From the NCBI GenBank assembly GCA_036023115.1, contig JAYKKT010000074.1, positions 13,997,501-14,061,500 on the forward strand: a stretch of 64,000 bases of DNA. The letters are read 5' to 3'. Source of the DNA: Brasenia schreberi. Lineage: Eukaryota > Streptophyta > Magnoliopsida > Nymphaeales > Cabombaceae. A program made the position numbers and the translations under genes. Shown here one piece after another: positions 21,445 through 31,214 of this stretch (positions within the stretch are counted from its first letter, which is position 1; the number at the start of each line of letters is the position of its first letter). Under the pieces are notes generated by a model, which was not told the DNA's origin, searched no databases, and saw only the letters and a list, made by a program, of their open reading frames with translations.

Positions 21445-23699
21445 ACATCTTTACGAGTTTACAACATGTGACATATAAGACTTCAGAGAATTGTGTCTTC
21501 AGGCGAACCACAAGTCATCTAGTCCCATCAGGTTATAGATAAATTTGGTGATATCTTGGCAATACTCACTTGTTGTCTTTATCTCATCCATCTCACCAAT
21601 ATCCTCAAGGATGAGATCTAAACAATGGGCTACTCATGGTATCCAATAGAAAATCCTATAAGTATATGTTAATTCCTTCCCAATTGCTTTATAGTTAGTA
21701 GCATTATGTGTAATTAATTGGACTACATTCTCTAGCCGAATCTTTGATATTACCTTATCAAACTCTTGCCTTAGGACCTCTGCGTTGTGCCTCTCCTCTA
21801 ACATGTCTAGAGATCTCAAAAACATAAGTCTTTTAGGACAATAGATAAGAAAGTTTAATAAAGTTTTTTCTCCTCTATTTGTCAATTTGTCTACCATAAT
21901 GGTACATCATGTCTCCTTTCATGACTCTCTCAAAGTGGAACAATACTCATAAACTTCAAGAATAGTTTTATCTAATAGTTTTCCTCTTAACTTTTGATAA
22001 GAGGACATCTTATACCCTTGATCAATGTTAATTGCTTAAAAATGAAAACCGTTTGATGTATTAAATAGAATGCATACATCATAAAATTATCGCCCATTGC
22101 AAGGTCTCATGCAATTGACCTGAAGTCTGGCATCATAAATTCCAGGTTGAGCACCATATGTAGTGATAGGAGAGAAAAAGAGTAAGCTCTTTCTCTACTC
22201 ATTCCTCTCCTACAGCTTTCACTTGCAACCTCTTCTACCATCAAATGTTTATGAAGAAATTGTTGTTGTCTCTTGAAGAACCCATCTTGGGTTTGTTCCA
22301 GGTGGCTTTGCTGTGGTCTAATGTAATTCGAATCACATTGTTGTGATTGGAGGTTGACCGCTCCACCTGATGGGACTAGATGACTTGTGGTTCGCCTGAA
22401 AAAATCTTTCATGCGCTTAAACGTCTTCCTGCATTTGCAAGTGCTTGAATGATGGGCAGACTTTCGGCATACCCGCTTCCTGATACTTTTTAACTCAATC
22501 TTGTCAGTTAGCATCAGCGTTGCCCATTTCTCCATTGTATTATTAGAACATTAAACAACATGTTCAAAAATATGGGCACTGCCTACGCTTCATACCTTTT
22601 AAATTATCTTTAAAATGCCATATCTAGAATAAAGAGGAAAGCAACCTTTCATAACTTTTCCCCATCTTGTCCAAGCATTTTTTAGCATACGATTCTGTCT
22701 TCTGAATAAGGAACCATTACGTTTTCTTTTATATATATATTGTTGAATATGTCATGCCGAACATTTTGCTAACCTATATGTAAAGATCAAAATGGTATTG
22801 GCGTTAAGTTGAATTTCTTCTTTTTATTTCCCATCTCATAGGGCCATTTTCAGTTTTAATATACAGATTTTCTCTTATTGCCAGCTGTGTTCTATGAAGT
22901 TGAATGATGGAAATTCGTCAACCTACATCTTTTGTATACTGAATGTCAGTTTGGAGCTTATTGTTGTAGTATCCTATTTAATTCTCACAAATAAATATAT
23001 TTTATCTTCTCCAAGAGTTTCTGTTTCTCTAGGACATGCTTGAATCTTATATGGTTAACTGTTCAACAGATGTGTCGTGGCATATGCATCAGACCTTATT
23101 TTCCTCAGTACAAGCTTGAATGTACATCGCAATAAGGGTATACCTTGATCATTCGTATGTTTACCTCCTCCCCCCCCCCCTCTCTCCATCTTTTTGTCTA
23201 TCTACATATGTATGTGTACATGCACGCACGTATGTATACTTATGTGTGTGTAGTATATACAGCACGTTCCTTTCCATTGTACCTTTAAGTGAAGTACGTG
23301 AAAAGCGAAGATCTTAGCTGAAGTAAGATATTTCGTCACCATTTGGGGAACTTTTGTAGACAATGACCAAAACTTTAATAAAATTTTGGAATCATTTACT
23401 GTTTTGTAAAGCTCATGAGATTTGGTTTCCTTCCCAAGTGTTTGTTCTTATGTATCTTGATTCTACAGTATGTGGTTTCACGAGAGCTGATGATTGGCTG
23501 CTATTTGTGGTAAATTGCTGAATGTGTTACTTCGCTGTGTTTATCATTCTTCACATTTCTCATGCATATCCAGTTATAAACTTTCTAACGTCTACTCTTC
23601 TCGGGTTTAACAGATGGATAGTCCAGTTGCAAGTAACGCCCGGGGCTTTTGTACTGGTCAGATGTTTAATAGAAATGGTGGGGTGAGTGATAGCATATT

Positions 23700-24850
23700 G
23701 CGAGTCATTTTATATTTAGCATTACTTGCAACATAGCTGTCTAATTTGCCGGAGGCTCAAATCATAATACGAAACACTTGGCTTGTTAAACTGTAAGCAC
23801 TAGAAAACACTTGCATGCATTTTTTTTAAGGAGCTCTTTCTTCATTGTCATAAATCAATTGAATAACAGTTTCTTTCTAAAATGATGGTGATTATCAATT
23901 CCCTTCCACTTTTAATCATACTATGCTCCACCACATTGCCCCACCCAAAATTCAGAAAATCAATAGAAAAATATGTTACATACCTTTGGATGCGATGCTA
24001 TATTTCACTCCACCCCGGTGGGCTACTCGGAGCCGGTCGGCCCACTCTAAAAGATTTTCCAAATCTGCAACTGATATTTGAATACTTATAGCACATCAAG
24101 GCTCGTTTCTATTGCATGGACGCCTTTAGTTTTGGCATAATCGTCTTAGTATGTAAAGTATTAAGAAATACAAAGCATGATTGAACCAGACAGCATGGTG
24201 ATCGAATGAGAAAAAAACAGTTCTCAAATAGAGAAAAGTTCTTCAAATGCTGGTTTTGCTGCGGAGTTTCGCAATTTAAACAGGCCCTAAAGGGGGTGTT
24301 TGCATGTGCAGCCCGTGCGCCCCCCTCCCCACACACCCACATCCACACACAAAATGAGATCACATGGGTGAGCCGCATCCGAATGCAAACATGTGAATTT
24401 TTATGCAAAAAGGTGTGCCCCGTGTTGTTTCCAGCCCTTGCGGGCTGGTGTGCACCAAGCGCGCTCTTTCTGCAAGCAGCCAAGCTCAAAGGAATTTGAG
24501 GGAGAAGTAGAACTTATTGAGTTGACATTGCAGAACGACAAGATGCCATTTGCGAAGCATTTTTACTAAACCCTCACCCAAAGGAATACAAGCAACCAGG
24601 AGTGGGCATTTCTTCCACACTTTCATGTTACTAGCTGGCGGAAGGCAACCACTACGAACCCGGTGAATCTGATATTTCTTCCACACACTAGCCTCCATCT
24701 GGTATAGAAGGCCGAGAACGGGAGATTTGATAACGTCTTCAGCTTGTGGGGTCGTATTCAATTTGGGCCAAGCACCAGCCCACTATTGCTGGTTTTGCCT
24801 ACATAGCGGCCTAACTTTTGATTTCTTTTTTGGGCAACAATGGGACGGCC
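23700..24850. other. Intergenic, no gene recognised
   Basis: This follows the last recognisable thioesterase exon. It contains several open frames of 60-126 codons on both strands, none with recognisable motifs. No terminal thioesterase exon (family ending LTQEALLREA) was found. Confidence 0.45.
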
Positions 24851-24861
24851 AAAGCCGGATG

Positions 24862-24945
24862 CATTTCCTGTGTACTGAACTCACGATCATTAACTTGTGA
24901 GTTCACCCCCTAGCCAGATGAGTTGTTGCTCTTTGTGACTTCACT
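24862..24945 (-). mobile_element. tRNA-related SINE, family S2
   Basis: On the minus strand an A-box-like CTCATCTGGCTAGGGGG is followed by TGAACTCACAAGTT and a B-box-like TCGTGAGTTCAGTAC, then GGAAATGCATCCGGCTTTGGCC. The same layout occurs at 30000-30090 and 51405-51495. Confidence 0.6.
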
Positions 24946-25344
24946 GCAACTTAGCTAAAGAATTAATGGCCAACAAGAAGGATTACTTCTCATCTCTCGG
25001 CCCATGAAGAATACATGTATATGGGTCCTGCGACAATCTCTAGGAAATTGGACGGTGGACTGGTAATTGGAACGAATTAGCTGATCCAAGTCCGTTTCCA
25101 CACCGTGTGTTTGGGTAAGGTCTTGAACTTTTACCCTTTCCTGTTTGCACAGATTTTCAGAGCAATCTTGAAAATGGTTCGTGTTTAGGCATTAGTGTTC
25201 TAGGCATGAACCAATTACCCAACATGTGCAGAACCTATTTCACCCCAAATCAAACCCGACATGAAACCCATTAACTGGAACCAAATCCAAAAGTTAAAAT
25301 GCATACACATAATCCATATTATCAAAATGGATCTTCATGCTTAG

Positions 25345-25460
25345 AGCTTTAGCTCATCTGGAAGGGTTCTCTGATTCCCATAAAGTAGGTGGTCGATTCC
25401 CGGGCTTTGCATGGGTGTATGCGTGTTAGGCTTTGCCTCCCATTTTAACCCAAAGAAATA
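25345..25460 (+). mobile_element. tRNA-related SINE, family S1
   Basis: An A-box-like TAGCTCATCTGG at 25350-25361 and a B-box-like GGTCGATTCCC at 25391-25401 are followed by a GCATGGGTGTATGCGTGTTAG block shared with 26440-26555 and, inverted, 13663 and 45003. It is not a tRNA gene, since no acceptor-stem pairing follows. Confidence 0.65.
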
Positions 25461-26440
25461 AGTGAGTTTTCAAAGGTTGTTTAGTGATTTGTTGATTTTT
25501 AACTGTTAGAACACAACGACTTTTGATTCAAATGATTGTGAATGTTGGGATAGTTCATTTCCCATTTCAAATGTTGCAGTATTTTTAATTAATTAGTTGA
25601 GATTGTTTGTGCTTTAACTTTCTTGATATTGACTTCAAATGCTAGGTTTGCTCCGGAGGCAAAACAGACCCAACTCATATATATGAACCGATCTACAAGC
25701 AGTGGCTTCGTGTCAAAAGTTGGACCCAATTAATAGGCCTACTTGGCTCTGATCCATTTAAACCCAAATGTATTATAGCCAAACTGTTGGGACCATGAAT
25801 TATGACCTACCTGAACCTCGACCAGGGAGGCGGATTAGTTTCCTGATTCGAAGTTGGGTCTGATGGGAACCAACTCAAATCTAAACCCGGCCTGCTTTAC
25901 TCATAGGGCTGTGGCTGCTAGATGGTGGTCAAGCTTGTGGAGGAAGCCCTTTTAATTGGGTCAAGTCAACTTCAGCCAGACCCAATTAGTTTTTGTCTAC
26001 ATGGAAACGGAAACAGACATGAAAATACGATACGAGAAATGACAACTCTCAAAAAATTAAGAAACAGGGAAATGGTAAATATATATGAACTTTTATATAC
26101 ATATGCATAAAAATAAAAAATGGATAAATATAATACAAAATGACATCTTTAGGATTTGAATTAAAGATTTTCCATATACCAAAAAGATATTATAACCAAT
26201 TAAACTATGTTGAACATAATAAAAGTGGTTTTTAAAGTATCGTATCTTTTGTTCAGTCAAAGTATGTACATACATGCATTTTGCACCTTGTCTTGGTTTC
26301 CTTAGCATTCCTAAACGGGAAATGGCTGCTCACAGTGCATCATTAGTTTATATTGTAAAAGCTCACCTACTAAAATGGTCAAATTATCAAAAGTTACCTA
26401 AACGTTGCATACTGTTTATTAAAACATTGAGTGCACCCAG
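25460..26440. other. Intergenic, no gene recognised
   Basis: No conserved coding segment was recognised. The stretch contains AT-rich DNA and words such as GACCCAATTAG and GGGTCAAGTC that recur elsewhere in the window (for example around 53810-54050), suggesting another old dispersed repeat. Confidence 0.4.
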
Positions 26441-26555
26441 ACTGTTAGCTGAACGGCAGGGGGCTCTGGTGCCATTGTTGCTGGTGGGGAGTTCGACTCC
26501 TAGAGAGTGCATGTGTGTGTGCGCGTTAGACTTCGGCCTTGTCTTTGTCTTGTAA
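26440..26555 (+). mobile_element. tRNA-related SINE, family S1
   Basis: An A-box-like TTAGCTGAACGG (26445-26456) and a strong B-box GAGTTCGACTCC (26489-26500) lie 33 bp apart. They are followed by the family S1 block GTGCATGTGTGTGTGCGCG then TTAGACTTCGGCC. It sits about 220 bp upstream of the lipid-transfer-protein gene. Confidence 0.7.
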
Positions 26556-26685
26556 CCAAGAAAAAACATCGAGTGGGTTTTCCATTATCGCTAGTTCTTT
26601 TAGCTGTGGCTTCGCAAAGAACTCTCCTTTTCAATTTTAAAGCTTATCGTGCCATCTCCCATTAGCTCCAACAACAAAGTTTCAT

Positions 26686-26693
26686 CTATAAAT
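26686..26693 (+). promoter_or_regulatory. Probable TATA box of the lipid-transfer-protein gene
   Basis: CTATAAAT lies 77 bp upstream of the ATG at 26770, an appropriate distance for a plant TATA box with a short 5' UTR. Confidence 0.55.
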
Positions 26694-26769
26694 TGCTTCA
26701 TACCCATAGATCCGTATGGAATGAGTTGGTTTAACTGGTGTTTTGTGTTTTGAGGCTAGAACCTTAAGT

Positions 26770-27111
26770 ATGGATCGTGTTGTTAGAACAACATTGTGGT
26801 TGTTGGCAGTGTGGGTGGTGGCACGAGGCGGTCTAGGTCACCGGGTAGTAGTTCAAGTGGAAGGCGCAGGTGAGTGTGGCGGCAGGGGCCCAATGGGTGC
26901 AGCCATCAAGCTCATGCCGTGCCTGAAAGCGAGCCAGAATGCCCATGCACCCGTTTCTCCTGCATGCTGTGGTGCCGTTCAGGAGGTCATCAGAGACCCT
27001 CAGTGCTTCTGCGCGATGGTGAGTATGGGGTCGAGTCAGCAGGGCCTCAATCCAGCTGTTGCCTTGTCCGTCCCAAGACGCTGCGGCATACAAAAAAGCC
27101 CCTCTTGTTAA
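26770..27111 (+). CDS. DIR1-like non-specific lipid-transfer protein, 113 residues
   Basis: This is a small secreted protein with an eight-cysteine motif. The N-terminus (MDRVVRTTLWLLAVWVV) is a hydrophobic signal peptide, followed by a mature domain from about residue 33. Cysteines fall at 36, 51, 66, 67, 79, 81, 105 and 113, giving the C...C...CC...CxC...C...C order of nsLTPs, with four expected disulphides around a lipid cavity. The ending, PRRCGIQKSPSC, resembles the DIR1 type (basic pair before Cys7, short tail to Cys8), a group acting in the apoplast and in systemic defence signalling. I chose ATG 26770 over an in-frame upstream ATG at 26743 because it starts directly before the hydrophobic stretch and fits the TATA box at 26686. 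The frame is intact and unspliced. Members of this fold vary widely in role, so the specific function is uncertain. Confidence 0.8.
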   Translation: MDRVVRTTLWLLAVWVVARGGLGHRVVVQVEGAGECGGRGPMGAAIKLMPCLKASQNAHAPVSPACCGAVQEVIRDPQCFCAMVSMGSSQQGLNPAVALSVPRRCGIQKSPSC

Positions 27112-28057
27112 GGTTCAGGAGTCTCTCTCACACACACTCTCCCTCATACAGACATATTGTTGTAAAAAACCGTAGGAAAAAATATATATATATTATTAGC
27201 AAAAAATCATAGGATTACGTGCATAAATAAGTAATATATAATAGACATGAACATTCCGATATCAACAAAAAACACATATTCATAAAAATTTATAAATGAA
27301 AAGAACATGGAACAAACAAAGTAAGTAAATAAAAATTCAATAATGTATTTATCTCATTGAGTCCCTTTTGTATACTTACCTTTGAGAAATCAAGGCCCCA
27401 TCATCAAGTACTTAGGGGTAACAACGCTTTTCTCTCAGCACAAAATGATCACGGCGAAGAAAAGAAACTCAAACCACCTTTGACCACACCTCAATCATCT
27501 AACCGATTAGAGAGTGGAAGTAATCGCTGCAAAGAAGATAAGGAAAGAAAAGTGTAAGTAGTTTTGATAATTGTTCTCATTAAAGGGGGCTAATCAGGCT
27601 TTATACTAAAGCCAACAGATCTAGATATTGGATCTGCTCCAATAGTGGTACCTCTTCACTCTCAAATCCGTCCTACAAATGTGTCTATGATCAATTTGAT
27701 TGTTAGATCAAAAATTTGTGTGTAAAAAAATATCGAACATCATTCCCGAGGTTGAGTCTGGCCTGAAATACAACGGTGGTCTTTCATGTCCACTCAAAGC
27801 TCTTTGAACTAAAGTTTATGAGCTAAAGAACACGTGGGATTCTTTCAACCATCAAAAAATAATATGTGAATAAAGAATGCCCAAAATTATTTACATGCAC
27901 AAGACCCTCACTAACATATGACTTTCATACTTTTAAACTTTCACCTTAATCAAAGATATATTAAATAAGTATTAGGAATACTTAACCTAAACTAAGTGTA
28001 ATTAATGTCACATGAATGTAATTAACCTAATCATCGTTAATTAGTCATTGAGTCTAT

Positions 28058-28092
<35 letters not shown>

Positions 28093-28454
28093 GCGATACT
28101 CCATGTTCAATCTCTGTGATGGATCCATAAATTTGTTAGGTGGGGTAGGCTTTCAAAAGTTTGTTTTTTTCTTGAAAACTTTAATACGTACGTAGAAATT
28201 TTCAGAATTTCAGGTATCCGTCACTGCTCAGTCTCTCGTATTGTATGATTTTATCGGCTGCCACCTTTTACTATTACTCCAACCAAAACCGCTATTCATG
28301 GGTTAAAACCACATAAAAAAAACTTATATATATAATACATAAAGATAGTTTTGGTGGTAGTAGTATTAATTTCGATGTTCTGGATGATGAAAAAAATATT
28401 AAAAGACGGTGAAGGGCGGTGGTTGAAATGGTATGCTCATTTCAGGTCTGAACA

Positions 28455-28551
<97 letters not shown>

Positions 28552-29007
28552 CATGTTTCTATGTCCTATTGGATTGAAGGGAGTGAACATTAACATCGCA
28601 ACATCGTCTCTTTAAAGCAGTATAGTCAACGCAACGCTGTTCTGTTCGAAATTACTAAGGGTACTTTGCCTTGCAGGTGCCAGACTTCCCTGAAACAATG
28701 CAGCTGCATGAGTAGAAGGGATATTCTCATAAAAGCCTGCCTTTCCACCACTTCGGGTTGCGAACAATTCGACAGTTCGGCAAAAAGTGTGAAGGTTCCG
28801 GTTTGGATTTTCTAGTTGAACGTTGGTAACTTATGCTTGCGTTTGTTGTATGCGTGCAAGAAAAAGCTTCTTTGTGGTAACTGGGCCTTCCTTGGAGCTA
28901 AAATAAGAATGTGTATGGTACTTGTGTGGGATGTGAAATATATAGAATAAATGAATTAGTGAGTTTGAGTTTTCTCCTTCAACTTTCTTTTCCTTTAAAC
29001 ATCCGTA
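27112..29007. other. Intergenic with microsatellites; no gene recognised
   Basis: A short (TA)n(GA)n tract lies at about 28058-28093, and a longer (TC)n(TA)n tract lies at 28458-28550. No conserved coding region was recognised. A possible acceptor followed by VPDFPETMQLHE and a stop at 28679 could not be tied to any gene. Confidence 0.5.
28458..28550. repeat. (TC)n(TA)n compound microsatellite
   Basis: The TC repeat at 28458-28492 runs directly into a TA repeat ending at 28550. The open frames here are repeat artefacts. Confidence 0.95.
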
Positions 29008-30459
29008 CACTACTAGAAAACCGGCTTGTTAGGCAGAAATTATTCTGACTGTTAGCAATAATTGGATTTATTTATAATATATTTATATTTCGGTTGAAAA
29101 AACAAAATAGAACTTTCTAACAGACGGAAATGCATTAGTCGATCTCGTTCAACAGTCGGAAGACCTTAAGTTCAACAGCTCGAATATGATGTTTACAAAT
29201 GATCGTTTTCTCACCAATGCAAAAGATCCTAAAAAGTGGTTTATACCAAGCAATGGTAGTAGTAAGGCCCCTTTCACAAAACACTTTCATTAAAATGATC
29301 ACCTCTTGATTTGGAAAGCAAGGACCCCTTTAAATCATAATAATCATTAATATCACTAATAAATAAGAATCACCATTGTGAGGCAGAAGCGAAACCGGGC
29401 TGGAAATTGGCGAATTGGACCTGGCTGTAACCAAACTGGGGAAGGTTCCTCCCTCAACAATCCCAATTGAAACTGGCGGTTACTCTGCTCTGTTTCATTT
29501 TATAATTTCTTTCTTTGGAATTTCTTTGTATCTTTTTCGTTTTTTCACTTTAACAGTAATTTTAAAGGGAATCGAGGTTATGAACCATAACCGGAGCCAG
29601 TCTGATGATCCTATCACACCGGTTCTTTCAGTTATTACAGGCAGTGTTTATCGTCCCAACATTGAGAACAAGCTCCCCTTAAAGATAACGGGTAAAACAA
29701 TATTATATGATTATCTTTCACTACGTCAAAAGGCAGTTGCCATCCATGAGGCAAGCAAGCTTTCATGAAATCGTTTTTAATTAATGGTGGTGGTAATCTC
29801 AATGATCTTTGGGGTATCCACCTCTTTATGCAATGAAACAGTACTTAAACTGTGTGCAGTCAATTGATTGAGAAATTATGGGACTACTCAACTTTAGCTA
29901 ATGATTTAATGAAGTTATCTTTGAATGCTTAATTATTCTGGAAATCAAGAGCCTCTAATTCTGTGCCATGGAGTATTCCAATGCTGCACAAAGAGCAGTA
30001 GGTCACTTGGCTAGTTAAGGGGTCGACTCTTGAGTTGAAGGTCATGAGTTCAACATCTGGGACATGCATAAAGCTTTGGCCTACGGTAGAAGTATTCTGA
30101 TGCTATTCTTTGTCTAACAGCTTTTCGAACATCTTCAAAAAGTTGTGCTCGCATCAACCACGAGATGATGGAAAGAGAGGGAGTCACCACAGAAAGAAAG
30201 AGAGAGAAAGAGTGAAACAGATTTAGAGGGACAGGACCAGAGAGTATGAAAAAAAAAGTTATTTCAGTGTCCCGTAAAAGATATTCCAACTGTTGTGTAT
30301 ATGAATTTTTTACCATTATATAAAAACAAAATAATCAGAATTACTTAATAATTAATTCCGTCTGTTTTAATGTTCTTTTCTGACTGTTTATCTATTCCGA
30401 CTGTTTCTAATGGCCAGTATTATTTCTACCAACAGTTGGAATAATCCTGTTTTCTAGTG
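29008..30459. mobile_element. CACTA-like non-autonomous transposon
   Basis: The left end reads CACTACTAGAAAACCGG and the right end CCTGTTTTCTAGTG, giving the CACTA terminal signature. Subterminal copies of CAACAGTCGGAA, CCAACAGTTGGAATA and similar palindromic words cluster at both ends, as in CACTA elements. The 3-bp flanks are GTA and GTC, not an exact duplication. The interior holds an S2 SINE (about 30000-30090) and no transposase. A further right-end-like segment with the same subterminal words and TTTTCTAGTG finishes at 31214, so the element may instead be larger or partly duplicated. Confidence 0.7.
30000..30090 (+). mobile_element. tRNA-related SINE, family S2
   Basis: GGCTAGTTAAGGGGTCGAC (A-box region) and GTCATGAGTTCAACATCTGG (B-box region) are followed by CATGCATAAAGCTTTGGCC. 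It matches 51405-51495 and, inverted, 24862-24945. It is inside the CACTA-like element. Confidence 0.6.
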
Positions 30460-31019
30460 GTCCCATATCTCAAAGTCCTCAGCATTACTCACGTACCAAA
30501 ACGGAAGTAATAAGTATGGTATCAGGAAAACAGTTCTGACGGTTCAGACCATCATAAACACCAAGGAACAGACACAAAATAATTGTCAAAACTTAAAACT
30601 GTGAAAATAAGCCATTGTTTATTGTCCACTACAGTCAGCAGTCATCCGTGTGGAAATCAAAGCCCAATAATTTACTCCAGATGGTATGAGTGCAGACCTC
30701 GTGAGGGCAGTTTCGCTGGTCGATATATTGAAATGAAAAGTAAAAGATAAATAGCTTTGCGGAACGCTTTCTTGAAAGTGTAAAAGACCTTCAGATTACT
30801 AGTGTATATGCATTTGTAAAAGTGAACCTGCAGGATTAGCTACTGGCAGGATAGAGAGGATCGGACGGGGTAGCAGCGACGAAATTTGGATTTGATAGAG
30901 AGAGAGAGGGAGAACAAGAGAGAGAAGTCCAGAGTGACCATGGAAGAGAGAAAGGAAAGGAATAATTCTCGAGTTCCAACACTTAAACGAGACCTAAATA
31001 GGTGACATTAGTGTACTAG

Positions 31020-31119
31020 ATCCGAACGTAAGAGTTTTTTCCCGGCTGTTCAACAGTTGGAAAATATCATAGAAATGTTTCTGCCAACAGTCGGAATAGA
31101 ACCATTTTTCTGTACCTTG

Positions 31120-31184
<65 letters not shown>

Positions 31185-31214
31185 GCAGTGAAAATGCTAT
31201 ATTGTTTTCTAGTG
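31020..31214. repeat. Second CACTA right-end-like segment with (TA)n tract
   Basis: It contains CGGCTGTTCAACAGTTGG and GCCAACAGTCGGAATAG, a (TA)n tract at 31122-31183, and ends with TTGTTTTCTAGTG. It resembles the right end of the CACTA element at 29008-30459 and may be a tandem or nested copy. Confidence 0.5.

Larger units (their letters stand above)
16818..22540 (-). mobile_element. Degenerate hAT element (copy B), minus orientation, split by copy C
   Basis: The right terminus in inverted orientation begins CAGTGTTGTTCGATGCG at 16818, followed by the family 3' region and the acidic last exon up to 17196. The same exon resumes at 20238-20245 (ATTCATGC then AATGCCTTCTTCGG) and continues through dimerisation, central and DUF659 regions to about 22270, all minus strand with many stops. 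A further 270 bp up to about 22540 is open on the minus strand but does not match the intact copy, and the left terminus was not found. The segment 21405-21535 is foreign to the family and includes a short inverted duplication. The element lies inside the thioesterase pseudogene. Confidence 0.8.
15625..23682 (+). pseudogene. Acyl-CoA thioesterase (TesB type with N-terminal cyclic-nucleotide-binding domain), disrupted
   Basis: The exons match the peroxisomal plant acyl-CoA thioesterase family, which hydrolyses fatty acyl-CoA. Exon 1 (to 15713) reads VVEFLGNVPLLQRLPS, stop, SLKKIAEVDQFKHY. Exon 2 (16284-16351) reads EEYVVREGEIGDGFYF, part of the cyclic-nucleotide-binding domain. After a long gap come RCVVAYASDLIF (from 23070), MWFH..DDWLLFV (23469-23509) and ARGFCTGQMFNRNGG (23614-23682). 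Several splice borders survive. Damage is clear: an in-frame TAA in exon 1, a likely 2-bp loss just before VVEF, an internal loss between HRNKG and LDHS, a loss of about 8 bp after MWFH that breaks the frame, missing central exons (most of the first hotdog domain), and no recognisable final exon. A nested pair of hAT elements (16818 to about 22540) occupies the gap. I treat it as a dead gene; a functional paralogue may exist elsewhere. Confidence 0.8.

Noticed and set aside
22107..22535. 142-codon minus-strand open frame at the end of hAT copy B
   Set aside because: The C-terminal half is out-of-frame hAT linker sequence. The N-terminal part has a CKC and charged residues but no recognised domain, so I do not call a gene.
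25350..25401. A- and B-box pair that might be a tRNA gene
   Set aside because: No acceptor stem or complete cloverleaf; the same block recurs at other loci as a SINE.
28679..28717. Acceptor-like CAG followed by VPDFPETMQLHE and a stop
   Set aside because: It could be a terminal exon, but no upstream exon on this strand fits in phase and I cannot assign a family.
29415..29768. 117-codon open frame inside the CACTA-like element
   Set aside because: No transposase or other domain motifs; the element looks non-autonomous.
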